A stretch of DNA of 64,000 bases from Plectranthus barbatus (taxonomy: Eukaryota > Streptophyta > Magnoliopsida > Lamiales > Lamiaceae): positions 323,854 to 387,853 of the forward strand of contig JAPKLW010000123.1 of NCBI GenBank assembly GCA_026898455.1. The letters are read 5' to 3'. The notes under the pieces are model-generated. The model saw nothing but the letters and a program-made list of their open reading frames with translations, was not told where the DNA came from and searched no databases. A program made the position numbers and the translations under genes. The number at the start of each line of letters is the position of its first letter. Within the stretch, counting starts at the first letter, position 1. Positions 56,166 through 64,000 of the stretch are shown piece by piece.

Positions 56166-57236
56166 ATGGAAGAGATTAGACATGATCGCATTATGAAGTC
56201 AAGTTGGGGAAATGAAAAAGAGGAGTGTAGTAATGAAAGCTATAGGGATAAATGGGGGAATTGTGAGCTCCGGAACAACATGAACTATTCCCCATCTAAT
56301 GGCTACTCTCCATGTAGACGATATGAGAACCGTACTTGGAATCCATCCATAACAAGAGTTCATAGTGATGAATGGGGTAGTCGTGATCATGAAAGAGTTA
56401 GAGAAGCAAGATCATCACGGGATGCTTTGGAGAGGAAACCGAATAAGCTCGAGGAAAGGCTTTTGGAGTTAAGAATGCCACTATCCGATATCTTGAAGAA
56501 GGTGAGTAAGAAGCCTCATGTGCAAGAGCAACCACTTGACATGGAAATAGGTCTCGAAGGAAGTTGTGATGAGATGGATGGAATTGAGGAAGATGAATGT
56601 GAGGATGCGGTAATGGTGCTTAAGGAAGTAAGATTTCAAGATGTGGAAATAGTGAAGGTTCAAGGAAAGGAACCAAAGAAGGAAAGGGAAGCCTTACTCC
56701 AAGAAGATGAAGAGGATAAAGACGCCAAGGAAGAGATGCTAGTCATTGAAAGTGAAAAGAATGGTGCTCTTGAGATACTCTCACTTGAGGAGTTGCAAAA
56801 AGTCCCGGCCTTGGTACAACAAGATGAGGAAGAGAAAAATGATGAGAAAAATATGTCGGGGGGTCCAAGTGGTGATATGGTGCTTTTCTTTCCTTCATTA
56901 GTGATAGATAAGAAGGAAAAGGAGGTGATCCTAGGAGAGATAGTGGATGAATCATATGATTTGATCGTAAAAGGAGGTGATGAGAAGTTGATGATTAATC
57001 CGAATGAGGGACAAGTTGAGACTTATATACTTTGGATTCAATTGGAAGATGCCTTAGAGATCAAATCGAAGAAGGAATTACCACCTTTGACTTACAAGTT
57101 CGTCAAGAGAGTAAATCTTCCTTGGAGAGATGAAAGGGGTGAAAGAAAGATCGCCTTGGAAAAATTTCTCCCAAGTAAATGCAAATTAAGGGATAAAGGT
57201 GTATTAAAAACCCACAAGATTTTTGATAATGGATGA
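56166..57236 (+). CDS. acidic ORF of the gypsy-type element, 356 aa, function unknown
   Basis: This is the only long ORF in the element. An in-frame TAG at 56145 separates it from an upstream open stretch starting at ATG 56016 (MENHRGVHSERLINIQRQ), so the ancestral protein was probably about 45 residues longer. Residues 1-110 are basic and Arg/Ser/Asn-rich. Residues 130-250 are strongly Glu/Asp/Lys-rich with coiled-coil character. Residues 310-356 (PPLTYKFVKRVNLPW...) are basic again. No zinc knuckle, protease or polymerase motif is present. It may be a Gag-like protein of a non-autonomous element, but I do not recognise it. Confidence 0.55.
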   Translation: MEEIRHDRIMKSSWGNEKEECSNESYRDKWGNCELRNNMNYSPSNGYSPCRRYENRTWNPSITRVHSDEWGSRDHERVREARSSRDALERKPNKLEERLLELRMPLSDILKKVSKKPHVQEQPLDMEIGLEGSCDEMDGIEEDECEDAVMVLKEVRFQDVEIVKVQGKEPKKEREALLQEDEEDKDAKEEMLVIESEKNGALEILSLEELQKVPALVQQDEEEKNDEKNMSGGPSGDMVLFFPSLVIDKKEKEVILGEIVDESYDLIVKGGDEKLMINPNEGQVETYILWIQLEDALEIKSKKELPPLTYKFVKRVNLPWRDERGERKIALEKFLPSKCKLRDKGVLKTHKIFDNG

Positions 57237-57277
57237 TTTGGTAAGGTCGTCTAGCTACCGACGTTAAGGAAGCGCTT

Positions 57278-57295
57278 GTTGGGAGGCCACCCAAC
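57278..57295. repeat. hairpin GTTGGG-AGGCCA-CCCAAC after the ORF
   Basis: A 6-bp perfect stem lies 42 bp after the ORF stop, in a GAAGCGCTT context. Similar GCGCTT...GGGAGGC..CCCA segments follow the coding region of many plant gypsy elements. Confidence 0.8.
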
Positions 57296-57442
57296 CGTTT
57301 TTCTTTCATTAGTTTTAAATCCTTGCCTAGATAGTGTTAATAATGTTTCTTGTTTGTTGTTTGTTAATCACTTGAATTACATGTGCTAGGGGGAGCATTT
57401 GGAGTATGAGGAGTGATTGATTACTGTCGACTATTTTTTAAG

Positions 57443-57643
57443 CTTAGTCTAACTTGACTAAGTTTGGGGGAATGTGTCGGTTGCCAGTTTTGGTTTACTT
57501 TTATTCTCTCTTACCTCCTTATCTTCTTTAGTGATTTAGTTTGTTTTGATTTTCTTTGAAGGAATATTTGATAGATGAGGAGGAGTGAGATTGCACCGTA
57601 TACCTTTTTACAAACTTAGTCTAACTTGACTAAGTTTGGGGGG
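57443..57643. repeat. duplicated hairpin plus purine tract
   Basis: CTTAGTC-N6-GACTAAG followed by TTTGGGGG occurs at 57443-57470 and again at 57615-57643. The same AAGTTTGGGGG tract forms the 3' LTR-adjacent polypurine tract at 62770-62780. Confidence 0.9.
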
Positions 57644-57907
57644 AATGGCCGGTATTCGGTGCTCTACTTTGGTTCACTCTTCTCTCTCTCTATCCTTATC
57701 TTTATCTTAGTCTAGTTAGTTAGTTTGAATTTGAATAATTGGATCTTTCGATTTGGTTGTATAATGATATTGATCTACCTTGATTTGATTATGGATTGTG
57801 GATGATGATTTGATTTACTTTAAATTCTATTGAATGGTTGTTGATGAATCATTTTGCGAGCTTGCATGAGTTGAATTCTTTCTATTTGGTTTTGGTATGT
57901 GGATATG

Positions 57908-60900
57908 TGTAACACCCCGTATTTTTCCGCTACTATTTTGTTAAATAATTATGAAGCATTCGGGATAAATTGATTTAAAGGTATTATGAGCACAATCGTG
58001 ATTTAATTCGATGACGGGCATTTACTCGAAAATAATTCCGAGGTAAAATTCCGGAAATCATTTCCCTACTATTTTTCCTAAGTCTTCGGCCCTATGTGAT
58101 TAATGTGGGAAGATTATGTTAGTTTAAATCATATGTTACAAGTTGGAGATAAATAAATTAGGGGATTACAAGTATAGCCCTCCTAAAGAAACATCACCTA
58201 ATAAGACAAGTAAGGGTATACTAGTAATCAATCAATGATGAATAGAATAAAATAGGAAATAAGTTATGTAAATGGGAAAAGACCATGGAGGACTATCTAA
58301 AGGATGCCAATTAAATATCTTGGAGGGCAAAATTGAGAAGGGGAAATACAATCATTTGATTCCTAGGGAAGTTGCATGGGAAAAACTACACTTGCACTCC
58401 ACCATTTCCTTCCCCTCACTCCCATCGGTTGTCACCATTTTCCCCTCAATATATTCTCATCATTTCACCTCCTTCAACCTCACTCAAAACCTCCATGGAT
58501 GAACACCAAGTACAGCCCCTAAGTTAGCCAAGAACACCTCCCATATCACCTCAAATCACCACAATAATAGCATAAAGCTTCACTACACACCTTCCTCTAT
58601 CTAAATATCTAAAAAGCCCTATCATTCTACCACTTTGTAAAATCGACCATGGCTGGAAATTGAAAATCTATGGAGCCATGAAGGAGATCTAGAAGGCTAC
58701 AAAGAGCTAGGAGCAAAGAGAGAGCGAGTTGGAGCCTCAAACCCCCCATTTTCGAAATTTTGGAGGAGGAACCCCAAATCTGAAATTAAAACCTTCAAGT
58801 AACCTCTATCTACCCTCTTTAGACCCTTCTAAGCATGAATATGATGTTGCATGTATGATCAAGACACACCCTCTTAAGTTTCAAGTCATATAGTGAACTA
58901 GGTTTGACATGATGCTTAATAGTGGCAAATGCATGTTGATCTAGTGATTATTGATGATATAAATCTTGCTTGAATGTTATGGCTTGAGATCTATGTTATA
59001 TGATGATGCTATGAAGTGTTTGGTGTCTGAAATTATGAATATATGATGATATATGATGATGAGCCACGAAATTGATGAAAGCATGATATAATGAGACATG
59101 CTGTGAATGAATTGTGTAGAGAACAGAGATGTTTGGTTGTGGCAGACGGACCAAATGGAGTCCTATTAAGCTGAAAATAAAATATGTGGTACCAGAATGT
59201 CTTAGTAAGATAATGGATTTGGTTTCATGTCAAAATGTCGTGTGGTCTGAAAGTTATGCGTTCTACAAAAATATGTGTCAATCTGTGTTGCATTGTGATA
59301 AATGGTTTTGAAACTATAGTTAGGCATGTTAGAAAATTCTCAAATGTTACACATAGGTGGTAGACCAATTGCTGAACATTCATGTAAAATTTCAAGTCAT
59401 TATCATGAGTAATTTAGCCAAAATGAAATTTTGAAGTCGAACCCCTGTTTCTGCCGTAGCCCAAAAACGCCCAGGAAATTCAAACTCCCCCAGTCCATAT
59501 CTCCCAAACGGCAAGTGATTTCTACAAACCGTAAAATGGAGCATGTCCATTTTAAAATATAGTTTATGCATGTCTAATTTCATACCTTAATTCTCTGTAG
59601 ATCTGAAATGACATTCTTTTGAAAAGGATATTATTTGAGAGTTCTAGCCTTTACAAAATCATGTGTCACTTCTGTACGACCTACATTGTTGGCTTAATTC
59701 AGAGCAAAGTACTAAGATTTCAGCCATGAAAATTAACATGCTTATAATAGGCACCCTAAGTATGATATCTACAAAATTTCTGCTTGATTGGCCGTTTATC
59801 CTGTTCGGGGTAGAATTTAGAAAATGATGCCCTGATTCTTTAGTCTCTCAGCCCTACCTGAAATTGATTAGTTTGCCCCGACCAATCCGTAAGGAAATTT
59901 TGAGATCAGTAAAATGGAGAGTAAACCTTGACATGTCTTCTTTCATAATCTAGAAGTTGAGCCTAAAATAAATTAAGGCCACGAAATTATGCAATTTGTT
60001 ATATGACTGCGCAAATTTGAAATTAAGCAAAATATGACTAAGGCATGAAAGGAATTTGCTAAGTCTAAATCCAAGACTAATAAGACCAATTAAGCCCTTT
60101 AAACATGATACTACCTTAGGACAATTATGTAAACATGAATATGAATGTACATGCCCAGGTGAAACACCTAGTAACACTACGTCATTATTTACCTAGGTGT
60201 GTTTGACATTGGGAAGCAAGCCTCAACTAGTGGAACCAAGTAAGCCAACGTTACAACAAGATAAGGTGGGCACTACTTTATCTAAAAACTTGTTTTCCAA
60301 AATGCTTTATCAAATGATGATGAATGTTTTGTTTTGAATGTTTGGAACACCGTAAAATGTTTTGGTGCCTTGACAATGCATGATTTGCTTGGAGGGCTCA
60401 GCCCATAAATATATGCATGAATTTGCACAATTATGAATTGATAATATTATTGCGGAGGAATAAGGTGGGAAAGGGGAATGGAGGGCTCAGCCCATATATA
60501 AATGAATGCATGATTTACTTGGAGGGCTCAGCCCATATATGTATGCTCGATTGCCTAATTTGTCGAATGATATGTTGGAGGGCTCAGCCCATAAATTCAT
60601 GTTCATTTGTTAATGGCACCACAAATGAAAAGAGTTGCGCAACCATGTGAGATGAATTATTTTGGCATGCATGAGCAAATGATTTTATAAAACCCTCATG
60701 TTATGCTTGTGTGAGACGGTGATTCCAAAATATATGTATGTATTGTTTTCGGGACGACGTGTCCACTGGGTACATTCGTGTACTTAGCCCCTGCATGTGT
60801 TTTCCCTACATGTAGGTACATGGTGATGGTGATGGTGATGGCGGGTGCGTTGTGGCGATTGTGGGAAGAAGTGGTTCAATGTGAACCTATATTAAATAAA

Positions 60901-61318
60901 TGTGTACTTGGCATGTAATCTTACTTCCCCTATTTTGATGATCATTCTTGCATAACTATTTAATCTCTTTTGTTGGCATATAAACCGAATTGATCTCTGC
61001 TTTTGTTTGTCCTATAGCTTGACTTTGAAACTTCTATACTTAATTTGAGGTTCGGTATTGAGCTAAGATGCTATGTCTCCATACATAGTGTCACCTTGAA
61101 AGTCTTGATTGAAATTGTATTCATATCCGTCTTTTCGAACTCCTTTAATGTTTTGCTTCAATTTATATTTCTTCAAACCTATCATTGAAGCCATATTATT
61201 TCAAAAACAAGAATTCGCTTCCGCTTAAATTTTAAAAATTGTTTTAAACTATTAAATCCCTTAGCGTGCTTTGGTCGCACATGGGATTGTCGCATAGGCC
61301 CGGTTTGGGGGCGCGACA
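57908..61318 (+). mobile_element. long solo LTR of a gypsy-type element (3411 bp)
   Basis: It begins TGTAACACCCCGTATTTTTC and ends TTGGGGGCGCGACA, with perfect 5-bp duplications ATATG at 57903-57907 and 61319-61323. It shares its end types and an internal block (GTGTCCACTG.GTACA...TACT.AGCCC) with the solo LTR at 23954-27847, so they are the same superfamily but different subfamilies. No ORF of note. Four copies of GGAGGGCTCAGCCCATA lie between 60391 and 60592. Confidence 0.88.
60390..60592. repeat. four copies of GGAGGGCTCAGCCCATA in the solo LTR
   Basis: The motif occurs near 60391, 60480, 60521 and 60576. Each carries the small inverted repeat GGGCT-CA-GCCC, so this is another LTR with repeated hairpins. 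Confidence 0.85.
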
Positions 61319-61323
61319 ATATG

Positions 61324-62784
61324 TCTAATGGTTTGGTATGAATGGTGGTGCTAGTGGATAAATGTTATAGTTTTCTTGAAATATTGGTTTGTGGTAAGTT
61401 TGGTGGATATGAGAGCTTTATTGTCTTTATTATGCTCAATTACTTGGTGGTGTTGTATTGATGTGTAGTAGGTGCAAATAAGGAATGGAGAGCGGTTTGA
61501 TCATGTCTACCGATGGGTAACACCTTCTATCGTTTCTCCTACCATTTAGTTTCAATTCAATCGTTCTTGGCATGTAGATTGTTAATTAGGATGTTGTGTG
61601 CTTGTGTTGTGGTTGTGTGATGAACCCAAACGAGAATTGGAGATTTGAATCATGATTTACTTTGTAAGGCTTGAGATTTGCTTTGACCAATGATAGGGCA
61701 TAATCTAGCTATTAAGGCGTGCTCGAATTGAACTTTTGAATTGCCGAGTTTTGTGCAAGGTTAATGCCTAGGACTTGACAAAAGCTGAGAGTTTTTTAGC
61801 CTTGATACTGTCATACTTAGATCGGTTGTGAGTGGCAAGGTTGAGAGCACAAAATCTGGAACTTGAATATATTCTCTATCTATTTGGCATGAGTTTGGTA
61901 ACTAAAAGATGATCTTAGGCCATCGATTCTTAGTCCTTCCTTTCACTTCGGGAGTATAAGGTTGTTGATATCATAATTTTGCCCTTCATACCCTTGTTTC
62001 CCGTGATTGTGCTTAAATGGAGAATTTTCTTTGAAATTATTAGGACAAAATTTGGGGGAAATGAGTGTATGAGGGTGAATAAGGAGATGAGAGTTGGGAT
62101 GGGAATCATTTGGTATCTTTGAGTTGTGATTGTTGAGGCAGTAAAAGTATTGAGTGTAGGATTGATTTGAATCCTAGAAAAATGGATACCAACAAAAATT
62201 TGGGTACTTAGAAAAAGAAAAGAGAAAAAGAGAAAAAGAAAAAAAAGTAAGGTACCATGAAAGGAAAGAAAAAATGATGGTGCTAAAGAAAAATGAGAAA
62301 AGAAAGAAAAAAAATTATGAGAGTTATTTGATGAAAAAGCCTCAAGGTTAGAAGTGGATTGAAGAGAATAAGTTTGGGGGTTTTGGGATAGGGAGAAGTT
62401 CGTCACTTTAGCCAAAAACCACCTACCTTTTAGTAAGCCACGTTATAACAAAAAACAAAGACCTTTTTGATTTTAGAAGCCAACTCATTGTAGTATAGTG
62501 GTGAGAACTGTTTCAAGCCTATGGAAATTGTGCTCGATATCTTGTGAATGAGTGAAATTCATCAAACCCTAAACACGTAAGGGAGTGCTTTCATTTCTTT
62601 ATCCAATGTTGATGAGTGGTTTAAGTCGTTAGCATTAACCGTGTCACAAAGTTAGGTGATAATCTCGTTCGATAAGAGCATGCCAAGATGACTATGATGA
62701 GCAATGAGGTTGTTTGATGAGGTTTATTGATTGCTTTACTTTGTTTTGATTGAGGACAATCAAAGGTTCAAGTTTGGGGGATTA
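61324..62784 (+). other. 3' untranslated interior of the gypsy-type element
   Basis: Non-coding, with a strongly purine-rich GA tract at about 62208-62335 and AAGTTTGGGGG motifs at about 62370 and 62770, the latter being the polypurine tract before the 3' LTR. A 161-codon minus-strand frame over the GA tract is a composition artefact. Confidence 0.7.
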
Positions 62785-64000
62785 TGATATGTGTGTAAAA
62801 TGACCTATTTTCGATGTGTGAGCGTGTATGTTTGTGGCCATTTTACCCTTATATCATATGCTTTCGTTGTTCTTTTGTTATGTTTTCGTGTTTGAAATGT
62901 TGTAGGACGTGTTTTGAGCATAATATGGCATTTTTGGTGGAGTTTTGGAGGAAAATCGTCCGAGTTTGGAGTCCGAGGAGGTTAGGTTTGTCCGAGCGGA
63001 GCGAAAGGAGAGTTTCGGAGGCTTGGAGGAGTCGCCCGGCCGAGCGAAGCAGGCTCGGCCGAGCTGAGCCGGACAGAGAGCTCGCTCGGCCGAGTAGTGC
63101 AGGCTCGACCGATCCCTGCCAACAGAGAGCAGGCTCGGTCGAGTGGGTCTAGCTCGGCCGAGCCAGACCGTGAATTCCCATGTTGCTGCGATTTTCAGGA
63201 AGGCTCGGGTGAGCCATGGTTGGCTCGGGCGATCCAAGGCCCTGTTTGCTCGCCTATAAAAGGGAGAAAATCAGTTAATTCAAAAACTTTTTGCCAAAAT
63301 TAGAATAACCGTCACGATACTTTTCCCTAGATTCATCTCCAAACCTCTCCCCAACCAAAATTAAGGGGAATCAAGCCACATTCCATCCATTTGGTGAAGA
63401 TTGAAGAAGGAAGAGAGGTAGATTGGATTCAAGGAAGACAACCGAAGAAGATCAATCGTTGACCTTGAAATTTTGTAATGAATTCTTTCAATTTCCGATT
63501 TGTTTTGTACTTAACTCAAGGTATGGAGAACTAATTTCATTAGTGAGTGTTGTATTACGGATATTATGATGGATTGAATCGATTATGTTTGTTTACTTTC
63601 CTATGAGGGGTTGATTTGCACTTGAGCTTGTTCTTGCCTATTAGGTGTAGGTAATATTCAGCCTTTAGGTAGTTGACGTGAACATTGCAGCCAACACGCA
63701 TCGTCGTGATAAGTGCATAATCTTATAGTTCTAGTTCCAATCCATGTGCGGTGCTAGGATTGTAGGGCGATAATCGACGGTCGATTGGGAGTGGCCTAGG
63801 AGTTAATAACATGGCTGTTTGCAATTCCTAGTGTCATCTATCGCTAGTTATCCGTAGCAAGTGACTAGCGACATTAGAGTTGGTTGCTCAACCTCATAGG
63901 AATTAAAATTTGTTTGCAACATAACTTGGTTTAATTTGGAACAATTGAAGTTTACAAGCACTCACTATCTTCTAAGATTGTCGGATTTGTTATCTTAATC
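62785..64000 (+). repeat. 3' LTR of the gypsy-type element, cut by the window end
   Basis: Collinear with 52757-53507 and 55034-55500. From the net length of the 5' LTR it should end about 260 bp beyond the window. Confidence 0.9.

Larger units (their letters stand above)
52757..64000 (+). mobile_element. non-autonomous gypsy-type LTR retrotransposon, continues past window
   Basis: The LTR starts TGATATATGTGTAAAATGAC at 52757 and again at 62785. The 5' LTR ends GCGGCTATCACA at 55762, followed by TGGCGCCGTTGCC, the primer-site signature found in Athila/Tat-like gypsy elements. The interior (net about 3.6 kb) has one acidic ORF and no Pol. A purine tract AAGTTTGGGGGATTA precedes the 3' LTR. 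Two solo LTRs of other families are inserted in it (53508-55033 and 57908-61318). The LTR copies differ by a few percent by eye, so it is older than the 28422 element. Confidence 0.85.

Noticed and set aside
61930..62415. 161-codon minus-strand Phe/Ser-rich frame
   Set aside because: It is the complement of a GA-rich tract in the element's non-coding interior; a composition artefact.
1..64000. tRNA, rRNA or other structured RNA genes
   Set aside because: I looked for tRNA box A/B-like pairs and rRNA-like conserved blocks while reading and saw none; the tRNA-like matches are retroelement primer sites.

Overview
This is nuclear DNA of a flowering plant, most likely a eudicot. It is AT-rich, its host genes have GT-AG introns, and it holds nested Ty1/copia and Ty3/gypsy LTR elements and small DNA transposons (CACTA, hAT-like, Mutator-like, Stowaway). 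The organism cannot be named from the sequence alone. Only two host genes can be supported: two galactinol synthase (GolS, glycosyltransferase family 8) genes, both on the minus strand and about 28 kb apart. Nearly everything else is mobile DNA in several layers of nesting.

Layout. 1-5751: 3' part of a decayed copia element, split by a 3.1-kb non-autonomous CACTA transposon (900-4005). 5863-8881: two hAT-like elements and a small Mutator-like MITE, all with target-site duplications (TSDs). 9336-14640: remnants of one copia family in both orientations, including a solo LTR nested inside another LTR. 16778-18569: GolS copy 1, which ends about 45 residues early. 18596-23046: three partial copies of the GolS copy 1 upstream region, peppered with MITEs. 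23047-40667: a Sirevirus-like copia element whose 5' LTR was split twice, by a 3.9-kb gypsy-type solo LTR and by an 8.6-kb nearly complete copia element with 1457-bp LTRs. 40668-46030: degraded element debris, a Mutator-associated DUF1985 fragment and an inverted Sirevirus-like gag and LTR. 46252-48991: GolS copy 2, intact, 332 residues, with ABRE-like motifs upstream. 50386-52756: inverted LTR-element remnants. 52757 to the window end: a non-autonomous gypsy-type element with one acidic ORF. Its 5' LTR and its interior each hold another solo LTR, and its 3' LTR runs off the window.

Function. GolS makes galactinol from UDP-galactose and myo-inositol, the first committed step of raffinose-family oligosaccharide synthesis, used in stress protection and in some plants in phloem transport. 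Both copies share sequence changes that set them apart from GolS proteins as I remember them, so they look like a local duplicate pair of a divergent clade. No RNA genes, CRISPR arrays or prokaryote-type operons were seen. The most unusual signals are non-coding: hairpin arrays in the LTRs, repeats in a retroelement leader, a 42-bp perfect palindrome, and the repeated GolS upstream module.
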